42,250 bases of DNA from Flavobacteriaceae bacterium ASP10-09a (GCA_000981625.1 LAQA01000049.1:1-42250), one strand, 5' to 3'; counted from the stretch's first letter, positions 19,835 to 30,175 are shown. Numbers and translations are program-made. Notes: generated by a model not told the origin, from the sequence alone.

Positions 19835-22800
19835 TTAATTCCCTTCAAAATTAATAAACTTCTTTTTTTTAAGCTTTAAAGAATCTTTTTTTAACTTTCT
19901 GATATTTTTATTTTTTGATTTACTTTTTAAACCAATTTTAGTTAAAAGACCAGATAAATTATTAAAATTCACTTGATAAGACAACCCTACACCTTGTGTA
20001 TAACCTTCTTCTTCTGTAGAGTATTGTATTTCATTCTGACGATTAAAAATAGTTCCTCTAAAATTACCTTCTTTATTTAATAATACTTCAACTTTTACTT
20101 CGCCAACAACACTAGATTGTGTTTGTGCGCCAACAGGCACTCCAACTTTACCATTAATAATTACTCGATCACTAACCTGGGTGCTTACAGATAAATCTAC
20201 TTGATTATCAATATTTAATCGATCAACATCATTTCCTCTTTCTCCTTGTTGATAATCTACCCCTAATTGAAATTTACTCTCAGGACTATTTAATAAACTA
20301 GAAAAGGCTGCTGAAATTGTACTTGAAGCGGTACCTGTAAGTGTATTATTTACATCAAAATTAACTTTGTCAGGATTTATAAATGTACCAAAAGCTAGTA
20401 AATAAATAAACTGTGTGGTTTTTTCATTTATATTATTATCATTTAAAATAAATTCTAATTCGCTCGCAATTGTTGGATCTACATTTGTTAATTGAATATC
20501 TAATTCTTGTTTAGAACTAAATAAACCTCCTGTGATTCTAGTTACTAAATCTATTTCTTCTTTTCTGTTAGAGTTAAAATTTTCTAATAAAACAGCTGGG
20601 TTTGCTTTTGCTTTATAAATAGCTGTAACATCTAAATTAGCTTCATAAGGGTTTCCATTCCAAGAAACGGTTCCTCCTTTTTGAATTGAAAAAGGTTTAT
20701 TAATTATACCTCCATATTTAAAATCATATACTCCACTATTTATAGTATAATCTCCAAACATGTTAAATTTACTTCTAGTGTTAATTCTTATTTGCAAATT
20801 ACCAGAGCCTCTTCCAGTTAATTGACTTCCGTTAATTTCATCAATTACAACTTGTGCTTCTGCATCTTTAGTAACTTCTAAATCAATATTTAAAGACAAC
20901 CCTTTAAGAGCTTCTTGTGCAATTTCTCTTTGTTTATCTTCAACTTTAATTTTATCAGATTCAAAATAAATTAGCTTATAACTATCTACCGTTTCTATGT
21001 CTTTTAGGGGAACTACAAATTTTGTTCCTGAATTTGTTTTTGCATTTACATCTATTGTTAACTGATCTGTTAAGCCTGAAATACTTGCTGTTCCATTCAT
21101 AAAAGCTGTACCAAAATATGTAGCTTCTTCTGTATCCTCGGTATCTAAAACAAGTAAATTATTTGTGTCAATTTGTAAATCAAAAAACCATTGTTCAAAA
21201 TTTTGATGAGAGATACTCCCTAATAACCTTCCTTTGGTTTTATGCTTTATGTCTAACAGATTTATATCTTCTAAAATAAAAGATTGCTGCATCAATGAAA
21301 TAATAGATTCGCCTTCGAAGTCATAATCTATATTTAAATAAGGAAATTTTAAGCCTGCATTATTAAGACGTAAAGTTCCTTCCATATCTGGATTTCTTAA
21401 AAAACCCTTTAAATTAAAATTACCAGAAACAGCACCCCTTAAAGATGAAATTACATCTTTTCCTAAAGGACTAAAAGCTTCTAAAGCATATTCTTCTAAA
21501 TACACTTCTAAATCTATTAAAGGCCTTGAATTAGAAAAGTCTAAGCCCCCAGTTGCAGCGATACTTTTTACCTTGTCATTATTAATAAATAAATCTACAT
21601 CGTATTTTTCGTAAGAATTATTTCCTTTTATATTAATTGCTAATTCTCCTTGTTTAAAATTATTTACTTCAAAATTTTTAATGATTAAGACAGCTTCAGG
21701 ACTATAAACATTTTCTCTTTGAACAAAATCCAGATTTCCTGATACCTCTCCTTTTAAAGCTAAACTGTCTATTTCTGGTAAAAAACTTTGTAATTTTACT
21801 TTTGTTAGATCTGCTAATAATATTTTTTCTGTATCGCCCTTCAAGCTTCCTGTAAACGCTATTTTTTGTTCCCCAGAAACTAATTTAAATTTACTGAAAT
21901 TAAATTCATCTTTGTTTAAGTCGAAAGTAATTTTATCTGGATTTTCTTTATTCGGATTAATCTTCCATGCGGTATCTTTAAAAACAAAAGTTGATTTTTG
22001 AAATCCAATTACAGATTTAGCTTCTGGATTAATTGTGTAGAAAAAATCTAAGTTAAAATTTTCATTTTTCTTTTTGCCTCCATTAAACACCGATTTAAAA
22101 AATAACGTATCATTCTGTGTTAAATTTAGTAAGTTTAACTTAGAAACTTTATAATATTTGGTATTGAATTCTGATGCTGTTAAATGCGAATTATATAAAG
22201 GGTTTTGATTGTCTGTTCTTAATAAAACATCTTTTACTTCATTTCCATAAACATCAACTCTCGGTGATGAAAACGTAAGTTTTAACTGATTTTTATTCGA
22301 TTTAATTTTTCCTTTAATTTTGGTTTTATCATCTATATAAATCTCAGGAAAAAAAACATTCACAATTTGATTATAAACAGTGAAATTAAAATCTAAAAAC
22401 TGATTTGGAGCTACTTTAAAAGGTTGATAATTATTATAAATGCTTCCCAAAGCATTTTGGGCGACTTTTGATAATTCCGAAAAAGTAAAATTACCTGTTA
22501 TATATCCATTTGTAATATCTTTAGAGTCTACATCAATCCTTTTAATACTATCCTTTAAAGATGAAGAAACTTTAAACTCTTTAAAACTAAATTCCTTTTT
22601 TTGATTGGTATAAAAAACATCTTTAAAAACTGCGTTTCCTACAATATTATCAAAAGTATTACCTTCGATATCAAGTTCAATTTTACCTTTTAACTCAGCA
22701 ATACTATCTCTAACAAAAAGATTGGTTTCTTTTAAATTAAGATAGGTAATGTCAGACATAAAATCGAACTTATGAATTGTAGAAGATAAATCTGCTAAAC

Positions 22801-24262
22801 CCTTAAAATTCATTTTAAAATTTTCATCATTAATGATTAAATCGCCATCAAATTTATTATTCTGATACTGCCCATTTACAGCAATCTTTTTGTAGCTATA
22901 ATTTTTAAACTGAAAGTCAGAAACTTCCCCAATAAAAGAAGTTATAATATTATCTAGCTTAAATCCACTTCCATTTACATCTCCTTTTAAAGAAACATTA
23001 CCAAATAAAGGATCATTAAAAAAGTAACCAAGATCAAAATTATTTAATTCTATTTCACCATCATATTTGGCATAATCTATATCGCCAATATTAGTAATTT
23101 GCAAATCCGCAATGGAAGAACCAATTTCTGAGTTTACTTTGATAGTTGCCTGCATTTCATCTGGAGTAACTCTTACTAGGCCTTTCAAAGTGAATTTACC
23201 AAATTTATCAAATTCTGTTGGTAAACTTTTACCTAAAACATTTGGTAAAATATTTTTTAACTCGATATAAGTTGCTGTTAAATTAGTTAAATTTCCATCA
23301 AATATAAAGCCTCTTTCTTTAGCTATCGAATTTACAAACGTTAAGTTCCCTTTAACTTTTATTCCACTTCTAGATGATAGATTAAACTTAGATAAATTGA
23401 AGTTATTTAAAGGACCATTTAAATTTCCTTGAAAATCTAAAATGTCATTTCCTCTTAATTCCTTATAAAATTTATTAATGTCTTGCACAGCAACTTTGCT
23501 CCTACTAAAACGGGCGTTGATATTTACTTTATCATTAAAATCTTTTAAATCTTCTCTTGTGTATGTAAAATCAATATTCCCTTTTATATCTGTTTTTTGA
23601 GTCTGCAGTCTTGTATCTTTAAAATGCATTGCAGTTGTGGAATATGAAAAATCAGTGGTTAAATTTGTAATTTCTAACCCAAATAAGTCAGTAAAATATA
23701 AGCCTCTAATCCCTGAAGAAAAATTAGGACCAACAATCGCAAGATCCTGTAAATTTCCTCCAGCTTTATTAACAGCATAATTTATAGAATCCTTTTTATT
23801 GGCATTAATTATTTTAAAATTTAATGCATTTACATAGACGTTAGATGCTTGTAAAACAAAGGGATTCCTTAAAGAATCTCTTGGAGTTCCATCATCAAAA
23901 GAAGCAATGAATATAGACATATTATCATCTTTCTCACCTTTATAAGTTTTCATATGATAATCTGCACCATCAATAGAAATACTTTTTAGGTTCAATTCAT
24001 TGTCTATAATTTTTTTTGCATTTAAAAGTGAAGTTGTTAATTTTTGAACAAAAATCAACGTGTCTTTATGATGGTCCCTAATTTGTATACCCTTTAATTG
24101 TATACTTCCTAAAAATGATAAATCTACTTTTTCAATATTTAGATTTACACCAAAATCTTCATTGATTTTATTGGTTACATAACTCCCTATTTTAGTTTGA
24201 ACTGCAGCAATAGAAAGTAAAACACTTATGAACACGAAAAAGAGCACAAAGTACCCTAGCAA
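19835..24262 (-). CDS. tamB: TamB family translocation/assembly module protein
   Basis: 1475 residues. A single N-terminal membrane helix (about 3-20) is followed by a very long series of beta-strands of the AsmA/TamB type (for example NLNIEKVDLSFLGSIQLKGI). The C-terminal TamB (DUF490) domain ends in a barrel-like strand region (GVGLSYQVNF) and a lysine-rich tail. It spans the periplasm and works in outer-membrane protein insertion or lipid transport. The start is uncertain: TTG at 24262 is the only standard start near the helix, but the frame stays open for about 22 more codons upstream (FKLIKKSGNKILK) without ATG or GTG. Those residues would make a normal basic flank, so a rarer start codon or a small indel is possible. 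Confidence 0.88.
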   Translation of the reverse strand: MLGYFVLFFVFISVLLSIAAVQTKIGSYVTNKINEDFGVNLNIEKVDLSFLGSIQLKGIQIRDHHKDTLIFVQKLTTSLLNAKKIIDNELNLKSISIDGADYHMKTYKGEKDDNMSIFIASFDDGTPRDSLRNPFVLQASNVYVNALNFKIINANKKDSINYAVNKAGGNLQDLAIVGPNFSSGIRGLYFTDLFGLEITNLTTDFSYSTTAMHFKDTRLQTQKTDIKGNIDFTYTREDLKDFNDKVNINARFSRSKVAVQDINKFYKELRGNDILDFQGNLNGPLNNFNLSKFNLSSRSGIKVKGNLTFVNSIAKERGFIFDGNLTNLTATYIELKNILPNVLGKSLPTEFDKFGKFTLKGLVRVTPDEMQATIKVNSEIGSSIADLQITNIGDIDYAKYDGEIELNNFDLGYFFNDPLFGNVSLKGDVNGSGFKLDNIITSFIGEVSDFQFKNYSYKKIAVNGQYQNNKFDGDLIINDENFKMNFKGLADLSSTIHKFDFMSDITYLNLKETNLFVRDSIAELKGKIELDIEGNTFDNIVGNAVFKDVFYTNQKKEFSFKEFKVSSSLKDSIKRIDVDSKDITNGYITGNFTFSELSKVAQNALGSIYNNYQPFKVAPNQFLDFNFTVYNQIVNVFFPEIYIDDKTKIKGKIKSNKNQLKLTFSSPRVDVYGNEVKDVLLRTDNQNPLYNSHLTASEFNTKYYKVSKLNLLNLTQNDTLFFKSVFNGGKKKNENFNLDFFYTINPEAKSVIGFQKSTFVFKDTAWKINPNKENPDKITFDLNKDEFNFSKFKLVSGEQKIAFTGSLKGDTEKILLADLTKVKLQSFLPEIDSLALKGEVSGNLDFVQRENVYSPEAVLIIKNFEVNNFKQGELAINIKGNNSYEKYDVDLFINNDKVKSIAATGGLDFSNSRPLIDLEVYLEEYALEAFSPLGKDVISSLRGAVSGNFNLKGFLRNPDMEGTLRLNNAGLKFPYLNIDYDFEGESIISLMQQSFILEDINLLDIKHKTKGRLLGSISHQNFEQWFFDLQIDTNNLLVLDTEDTEEATYFGTAFMNGTASISGLTDQLTIDVNAKTNSGTKFVVPLKDIETVDSYKLIYFESDKIKVEDKQREIAQEALKGLSLNIDLEVTKDAEAQVVIDEINGSQLTGRGSGNLQIRINTRSKFNMFGDYTINSGVYDFKYGGIINKPFSIQKGGTVSWNGNPYEANLDVTAIYKAKANPAVLLENFNSNRKEEIDLVTRITGGLFSSKQELDIQLTNVDPTIASELEFILNDNNINEKTTQFIYLLAFGTFINPDKVNFDVNNTLTGTASSTISAAFSSLLNSPESKFQLGVDYQQGERGNDVDRLNIDNQVDLSVSTQVSDRVIINGKVGVPVGAQTQSSVVGEVKVEVLLNKEGNFRGTIFNRQNEIQYSTEEEGYTQGVGLSYQVNFNNLSGLLTKIGLKSKSKNKNIRKLKKDSLKLKKKKFINFEGN

Positions 24263-24428
24263 TTTCAGTATTTTATTTCCGGATTTTTTAATGAGTTTAA
24301 ATTTAAAGTGGTTACAAACTGTTATTAATTGTAATCAAAAATACTGCCACTTATTACAAAGAACGTGCAAATTTAATAAACATTTAAATTTCTATTCTTA
24401 AAAAATGAAGCATAGATAAAATTATCCT

Positions 24429-24436
24429 TAATTTTG
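24429..24436 (+). promoter_or_regulatory. Candidate -7 box for tsaD
   Basis: TAATTTTG matches the Bacteroidota -7 consensus TAnnTTTG exactly and ends 21 nt before the tsaD ATG. I see no clear TTG at the -33 position, so the assignment rests on one box. Confidence 0.45.
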
Positions 24437-24457
24437 CAGTAATTTAACGCTATTTTA

Positions 24458-25483
24458 ATGGAAAAACCTGTTTATATTTTAGGAATAGAATCTTCTTGTG
24501 ATGACACAAGCGCTTCAGTAACTTGTAATTCAAGAGTGTTAAGCAATGTTGTTGCAAACCAAGAAGTACACTCAAAGTATGGAGGAGTCGTTCCAGAATT
24601 AGCTTCTAGAGCTCACCAACAAAACATTGTACCTGTTGTTCAACAAGCTTTAGAACAAGCTAAAATAACGAAAGAACAATTGTCTGCTATTGCATTTACA
24701 AGAGGTCCAGGTTTAATGGGTTCTTTACTAGTTGGCACATCTTTTGCTAAATCTTTAGCATTGGGTTTACAAATTCCTTTAATAGATGTAAACCATATGC
24801 AAGCCCATATTTTAGCACATTTTATTACTGATCAAGAAAGTAAAATTCCTACTTTTCCTTTTATTTGCTTAACTATTAGTGGAGGTCATACACAGATTGT
24901 AAAAGTTTCTGATTATTTTAAAATGGAAATTTTAGGCGAAACTATTGATGATGCTGTTGGTGAAGCTTTTGATAAATCTGCTAAAATTTTAGGCTTGCAA
25001 TACCCAGGAGGTCCCTTAATAGATAAATATGCTAAATTAGGAAACCCACAAGCATATAAATTCACAAAACCAAAAGTTGGTGATTTAGATTTTAGTTTTA
25101 GCGGATTAAAAACAGGAATTCTGTATTTTGTTCAGAAACAAGTAAGAATTAATCCTAATTTTATTGAAGAAAATTTGAACGACATTTGTGCTTCTATTCA
25201 ATATACAATTGTAGAAATTTTGATGGATAAATTAAAAAATGCGGTAAAACAAACAGGTATTAAACAGATTGCAATTGCGGGTGGAGTTTCTGCAAATTCA
25301 GAAATTAGAAGTAGATTGCAATTAGCAGAAAAACATTTTGGTTGGACAACTTATATTCCAAGTTTCGAATTCACGACAGATAATGCTGCAATGATAGCTG
25401 TTACTGGCTATTTAAAATATTTAAATACTAATTTTGCAGATGTTTCTGTTACTGCACAGGCACGATTAAAAGTTACAGATTAG
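24458..25483 (+). CDS. tsaD: tRNA threonylcarbamoyladenosine transferase TsaD
   Basis: 341 residues. Transfers the threonylcarbamoyl group to A37 of ANN-decoding tRNAs. Kae1/TsaD marks: ILGIESSCDDTSASV at the start, ELASRAHQQN, the metal ligands in VNHMQAHILAH, GGHTQIV, GEAFDKSAK, FSGLKTG and GGVSANSEIR. All expected residues are present. Divergent from tamB and 3 nt upstream of the LtaS-like gene, with which it is probably co-transcribed. Confidence 0.97.
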   Translation: MEKPVYILGIESSCDDTSASVTCNSRVLSNVVANQEVHSKYGGVVPELASRAHQQNIVPVVQQALEQAKITKEQLSAIAFTRGPGLMGSLLVGTSFAKSLALGLQIPLIDVNHMQAHILAHFITDQESKIPTFPFICLTISGGHTQIVKVSDYFKMEILGETIDDAVGEAFDKSAKILGLQYPGGPLIDKYAKLGNPQAYKFTKPKVGDLDFSFSGLKTGILYFVQKQVRINPNFIEENLNDICASIQYTIVEILMDKLKNAVKQTGIKQIAIAGGVSANSEIRSRLQLAEKHFGWTTYIPSFEFTTDNAAMIAVTGYLKYLNTNFADVSVTAQARLKVTD

Positions 25484-25486
25484 TCT

Positions 25487-27343
25487 ATGAAAAACTTTAA
25501 ATACAGACTCTTATACAATATTTACTACTTTCTTTTTTGGATTGTTTATTTTATTTTTGCTCGTTTATTTTTTCTTGCTTATTATTTTGAAAAATCACAA
25601 GAGCTTGGTTTTTCTACAATGATAAAGACTTTTTTTTATGGTTTAAAATTAGATGCTTCTTTTGTTGGTTATATCTCTTTTACTCCTTTTTTATTGATGA
25701 TTTTCTCAATAGTTATCAAACCAAAAATGATCCTAAAGGTTATAAGATGGTATACAATTATTGTGATATTATTTATTAATTTACTATTATTAATTGACGC
25801 TGGTTTATACCAATCTTGGGGAGTTCGTTTAGATACATCTCTTCTACCCTATTTAAACACACCTCAACTAATGCTTTCTTCAGCATCAACTCTTCAGTTA
25901 GTTATAGGAGTTTTTTTCTGGATATTAATTTCCTATATATTTATCAAAATATTTAATAAAATAAATCAAAAAAATAGTAACAAAATCAATTTTGGAAGCT
26001 GGTTAGAAATTCCACTTTTTTTATTGATAACATCAGTATTGATTATTCCTATAAGAGGCGGATTTCAAACCATTCCTATAAATCAGAGTAACGTATATTT
26101 TTCTAATAAAATGTTTGCAAATCATGCTGCTGTAAATTTTATTTGGAACTTTTTTAATACGATTACTCACAAATCTGATGGTACGAATCCATACATATAT
26201 TTTGATGATAAAACAGCCTTAAATATTATTAACCAAAGAAAAAATAAACTTTTAGAATCAACTACAGATTCAATTTTAAACACCTCTAGACCTAACGTAA
26301 TTTTAATTCTCTGGGAAAGTTTGCCTGCAAAAATAGTAGGCTCTTTAGGAGGTGAACCTAACGTAACTCCGAATTTAAATAAACTCTCTAAAGAAGGAAT
26401 TCTATTCACTAATTTTTATGCAAATGGAGATCGAACAGACAAAGGAATTCCTGCTATTTTAAGTGGTTATTATCCACAGCCCGTAAAAAGAATTATGCGA
26501 ATGCCTAATAAAACGAGGAGTTTGCCAATGTTACCCAAGAAGATGATAGATTTAGGTTATAAAACTTCCTTTTATTATGGGGGTGATTTAAATTTTGGTA
26601 ATATGAATACTTATTTAAGAAACGCAGGGATTACTGATTTTGTTGATGGAAATGCCTTTGATAAAAAAGATTGGAACTCAAAATGGGGCGCTTATGACGA
26701 TGTTTTCATGAAACGTTTCGCCAAAGACTTATCAACTAAACAAATAACGCCTTTTTTTAAAATAGCTCTTACTTTAACGAGTCATGAACCTTATGAAATT
26801 AAAGGCGAATACAAATTCGGAAAAGATACGGAAGACAATAAGTTTAGAAGCGCACATTATTATACCGATCAAGTGATTGGTGATTTTATGACGTTTGCAA
26901 AAAAACAAGATTGGTATAAAAATACGTTAATCGTTATTATGTCTGATCACGGACACAGTTCTCCAAAACACGAAGGACCTTATTTTTCTCCTAAAAAATT
27001 CAGAATCCCAATGTTGTGGTTAGGAGGTGCAGTCAACAAAAAATATACTGAAATAGAGACCGTTGCTAGTCAAGTTGATTTTTCTTACACTTTGTTAGAT
27101 TTATTAGAGGCTGACAACAAAGATTTTGTTTTTAGTAAAAATATTTTTAATACTTCCGAAAATCAATTCGCCCATTACACTTTTAACAAAGGTTTTGGAA
27201 CGCTCACAAAAGAGGGTGTTTTTGTTTACGACTATGTAAGTCAAAAACCAATTTTAGAATCTGGAGAAAACACCAAAAAACTAGATTCTTTAGGAAAAGC
27301 GATTACGCAAAATTCTTTTGAAGATTTTTTAGAAAGAAAATAA
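25487..27343 (+). CDS. LtaS-like membrane sulfatase-fold transferase
   Basis: 618 residues. About five N-terminal membrane helices (to about 190) are followed by a periplasmic sulfatase/alkaline-phosphatase-fold domain. Metal and catalytic residues seen: Glu277 (ILWESLP), the nucleophile Thr317 (NGDRTDKG) and Asp487/His488 (MSDHGH). The layout is that of lipoteichoic acid synthases and of phosphoglycerol or phosphoethanolamine transferases. A Gram-negative host has no lipoteichoic acid, so transfer of a head group to a glycan or lipid is more likely; the true substrate is unknown. It follows tsaD by 3 nt and ends 12 nt from a convergent gene. Confidence 0.88.
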   Translation: MKNFKYRLLYNIYYFLFWIVYFIFARLFFLAYYFEKSQELGFSTMIKTFFYGLKLDASFVGYISFTPFLLMIFSIVIKPKMILKVIRWYTIIVILFINLLLLIDAGLYQSWGVRLDTSLLPYLNTPQLMLSSASTLQLVIGVFFWILISYIFIKIFNKINQKNSNKINFGSWLEIPLFLLITSVLIIPIRGGFQTIPINQSNVYFSNKMFANHAAVNFIWNFFNTITHKSDGTNPYIYFDDKTALNIINQRKNKLLESTTDSILNTSRPNVILILWESLPAKIVGSLGGEPNVTPNLNKLSKEGILFTNFYANGDRTDKGIPAILSGYYPQPVKRIMRMPNKTRSLPMLPKKMIDLGYKTSFYYGGDLNFGNMNTYLRNAGITDFVDGNAFDKKDWNSKWGAYDDVFMKRFAKDLSTKQITPFFKIALTLTSHEPYEIKGEYKFGKDTEDNKFRSAHYYTDQVIGDFMTFAKKQDWYKNTLIVIMSDHGHSSPKHEGPYFSPKKFRIPMLWLGGAVNKKYTEIETVASQVDFSYTLLDLLEADNKDFVFSKNIFNTSENQFAHYTFNKGFGTLTKEGVFVYDYVSQKPILESGENTKKLDSLGKAITQNSFEDFLERK

Positions 27344-27355
27344 TATTTGTGTCTT

Positions 27356-29215
27356 TTATACTTTTAAAAAACTCTTTATTAAACCACTTTCTTGTGTTGT
27401 TCTAGGTACTTTGAAATCGAAGTATTTCTGTAAAGGAATATCAAATCCTCTGTAATTTAAGTACTTATTTAAAGCTAAATTTAACCCTTCACTGTACAAG
27501 TGATGTTCTGCTCCTGTTGGATCTTCATGATACAAATCATTCTCAGCAAAACCTTCAAATTTTGGTCCCGTAATTTTAATTTGAAATTCATCAGGATTTT
27601 TACCCACAGGACTATGACTTGTACAAGCAAACTGATGCCAAAAAGCAGATTGAATACAATTACTTTGAAACAACTGACGTACAACATCTAAAGAATCTAT
27701 TGTTTCTTGCGCTGTTTCCGTTGGAAAACCAAACATTAAATAGGCATGTACCATAATATTTTCATCCGAAAAAGCTTTGGTAACCCTCGCTACTTGGGCG
27801 ATATCTACTCCCTTTTTCATTTTAGCCAACAATCTATCAGAAGCAACTTCTAAACCACCCGTAACGGCAATACATCCTGATTTTGATAATAAAGAACATA
27901 GTTCTGGCGTAAACGTTTTTTCGAACCGAATATTCGTCCACCAAGTAATATAAACCTTTCTTTCAATTAAAGTATTCGCCAAAGCTCTCAGCATTTTAGG
28001 CGGTGCAGCTTCATCCACAAAGTGAAAACCAGTAATCCCTGTTTCTGATATTATTTTTTCAATTTTATTCACCAAATCTTCTGCTGTAGTATTTTGGTAG
28101 TTACCAATATAATCTAAGGTTACATCACAAAAAGAACATTGTTTCCAATAACATCCATGAGAAATGGTGAGTTTATTCCATTTACCATCAGACCACATTC
28201 TGTGCATCGGATTCATTACATCTAAGAAAGATAAATACTTCTCTGTTGGCAATCCTACATAACTAGGCGCTGGTAAATTTTTATGATGGAATATGGTGTT
28301 GGGTATTTTATTTGCATAAACAACTTTATTATCCCTAAAAATATAGGTTCTCTCTAATGCTTCCTGACCTATTTTACCGTCTAAAAACTGAGTGATTTTT
28401 AACAACGGACCTTCTCCATCATCTAAAGAAATAAAATCAACAAAATTAAAAATTCTTGAGTCAGATAAACGTCTTAATTCTGTATTGCAATAGCCACCTC
28501 CCATGGCTATCTTAACCGCTGGGTATTTTTGTTTTATAAACTGTGCACATCGTAAAGCAGAAAACAAATTTCCCGGAAAAGGAACTGTAAAACAAACTAA
28601 ATCATATTGATCTTGTTGTAATTTTTCATTCAACAAATACAACATTTCATCTTCTATTAACGTTGTCTCATATTGCAAAAACTCATCTATACGATCAAAA
28701 CTAGAAGCGGTTCTAGCGAGTTGTTCTGCATACCTTGTAAAGGAGAAAAACTCATCAACATTCGCATTTATAAAATCTCCCAATTCTTCTACAAACAAGG
28801 TTGCAATATGTTTAGCTTTGTCTAAAACTCCTAATATCCCAAACTCAATCGTTAAATCTTTATCTAATTTAATACGTCTGTGTCCATGAGGTAAATAATC
28901 TTTATGTACTATTTGATAAGCTGCCGTAACTTCTTGTACACGTAAATAATTCATCACAGAATCTACCTTATTTATGTAATCTTCCCTTTGTTTATAAACC
29001 AACGGAAAATCGTTGTTTCCAAGCATCTCTGCTTGTTTAAAAATAGCATCGATAAACTCTTTGGTAAATACTGCAGAAAACAGTTCTATACTTAAATCCA
29101 TTTGCGTTGCTTTTACATCTTTAGATTCTAAAAAACCTTTGATGTATGCAGTTGCAGGATATGCTGTATTTAATTGTGTAAAAGGTGGTGTTAATAAAAG
29201 GGTATTGACAGACAT
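27356..29215 (-). CDS. B12-binding domain radical SAM protein
   Basis: 619 residues. The N-terminal part (about 1-300) looks like a cobalamin-binding Rossmann domain: it starts VNTLLLTPPF and contains MGGGYCNTEL, but the classical DxHxxG is not obvious. A radical SAM core follows, with cysteines in GCYWKQCSFCD, spaced CX4CX2C rather than the textbook CX3CX2C. The C-terminal part contains VHAYLMFGFPTET. Chemistry and substrate cannot be assigned; class B methylases and RiPP-type enzymes share this layout. It stands alone, convergent with the LtaS-like gene (12 nt), and no precursor-peptide gene is visible beside it. Confidence 0.85.
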   Translation of the reverse strand: MSVNTLLLTPPFTQLNTAYPATAYIKGFLESKDVKATQMDLSIELFSAVFTKEFIDAIFKQAEMLGNNDFPLVYKQREDYINKVDSVMNYLRVQEVTAAYQIVHKDYLPHGHRRIKLDKDLTIEFGILGVLDKAKHIATLFVEELGDFINANVDEFFSFTRYAEQLARTASSFDRIDEFLQYETTLIEDEMLYLLNEKLQQDQYDLVCFTVPFPGNLFSALRCAQFIKQKYPAVKIAMGGGYCNTELRRLSDSRIFNFVDFISLDDGEGPLLKITQFLDGKIGQEALERTYIFRDNKVVYANKIPNTIFHHKNLPAPSYVGLPTEKYLSFLDVMNPMHRMWSDGKWNKLTISHGCYWKQCSFCDVTLDYIGNYQNTTAEDLVNKIEKIISETGITGFHFVDEAAPPKMLRALANTLIERKVYITWWTNIRFEKTFTPELCSLLSKSGCIAVTGGLEVASDRLLAKMKKGVDIAQVARVTKAFSDENIMVHAYLMFGFPTETAQETIDSLDVVRQLFQSNCIQSAFWHQFACTSHSPVGKNPDEFQIKITGPKFEGFAENDLYHEDPTGAEHHLYSEGLNLALNKYLNYRGFDIPLQKYFDFKVPRTTQESGLIKSFLKV

Positions 29216-29284
29216 AAATAATAAATAAAGTGCAAAGATACTATCTGAATTTCGAAAAGACCTTAAATTATTATAGCTTTTTAG

Positions 29285-29549
29285 ATGCAGCTTTTTAAAA
29301 CCAGAAAAACTAAAATATTTAGCATTATTATTTTGGATAATAATTTAAGTATACTTCCATCAGATATTTTAAAATTTAAGTATTCTGAGCTTGCAAATGA
29401 TATTGAAAATACTGTAGCAGTAAAAAAAATTCGATATCAATAAATTTGGGCTTTTTGGGTTAGTTTTTATTGAAAGTGATTCTAGTAATAAAAAGGAATT
29501 AAATGATATTCTCATATCTAATTTAATAAAATATATTATTTTAATATAA
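29285..29549 (+). pseudogene. Frameshifted small gene, unknown function
   Basis: ATG at 29285 opens a frame that stops at 29441 after 52 codons. An eight-A run (29422-29429) lies just before the stop. Taking out one A joins it to the downstream frame (KFGLFGLVFIESDSSNKKEL) and gives an unbroken ORF of about 87 codons ending at 29549. The joined protein has ordinary composition and no membrane helix. I do not recognise it; it may be the remnant of a larger gene, a homopolymer sequencing error, or a slippage site. Confidence 0.4.
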
Positions 29550-29599
29550 TTAAAAATCATCTGAACTTATAGAACTGTTTTCGATTAATTTAATATATC

Positions 29600-30121
29600 C
29601 TAATTAAGAAATAATTGCAACTCGCTTTTTAGCGTTTTGTAATCAAACGATTGTTCGTAAAATTTTCTATTCATTTTATTGTAGATAATTGTTGCAGGTA
29701 TAGCGCCACTCCAACTTTTATCAATAGCTTTTATCCAAATATCGTTATTTTCAGTATCTAATAAAATAACCTCAGATTTTAATTTTCTTTTATTGATAAA
29801 GGGTATTAATTTCTTTTTAAGTTGTTTTGGAAAATCTAAACTCACCAATAAAACTTCTACATTTTTATCTGAATATTTTCTATTGATCTTTTCAAAATAG
29901 GGCAATTCTTTAACACAGGGTGCGCACCAAGTTGCCCAAAAATTGATAATATAAGTTTTACCATCATTCATTTCTAATAATGGTTTTAACTCACTATAAG
30001 TATATGTTTTTACGGATGATATTTGAAAAGTTTCTTCTTTAGTATTTTCTTTAACAACTTCTTTTTTACATGAAATAAATCCTAGAGAAATCAATAATAA
30101 AAAGAGTGATTTTTTAATCAT
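29600..30121 (-). CDS. TlpA-like thioredoxin-fold lipoprotein
   Basis: 173 residues. A lipoprotein signal (LISLGFISC, lipid on Cys18) leads into a TlpA/ResA-type thioredoxin domain with the redox motif FWATWCAPC (Cys66, Cys69) and the cis-proline region GAIPATIIYN. It is anchored to a membrane facing the periplasm and probably reduces disulfides, for instance during cytochrome maturation. It is separated from the upstream nuclease gene by a terminator, so it has its own promoter. Confidence 0.92.
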   Translation of the reverse strand: MIKKSLFLLLISLGFISCKKEVVKENTKEETFQISSVKTYTYSELKPLLEMNDGKTYIINFWATWCAPCVKELPYFEKINRKYSDKNVEVLLVSLDFPKQLKKKLIPFINKRKLKSEVILLDTENNDIWIKAIDKSWSGAIPATIIYNKMNRKFYEQSFDYKTLKSELQLFLN

Positions 30122-30175
30122 TTTATAAAAATACCTATTTAAACTTTAAAAGAAGACAATAAATTGAATGTTGAC

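Noticed and set aside
29369..29560. 63-codon minus-strand frame
   Set aside because: It is antisense to the frameshifted plus-strand ORF, whose rejoined frame is longer and of more natural composition.
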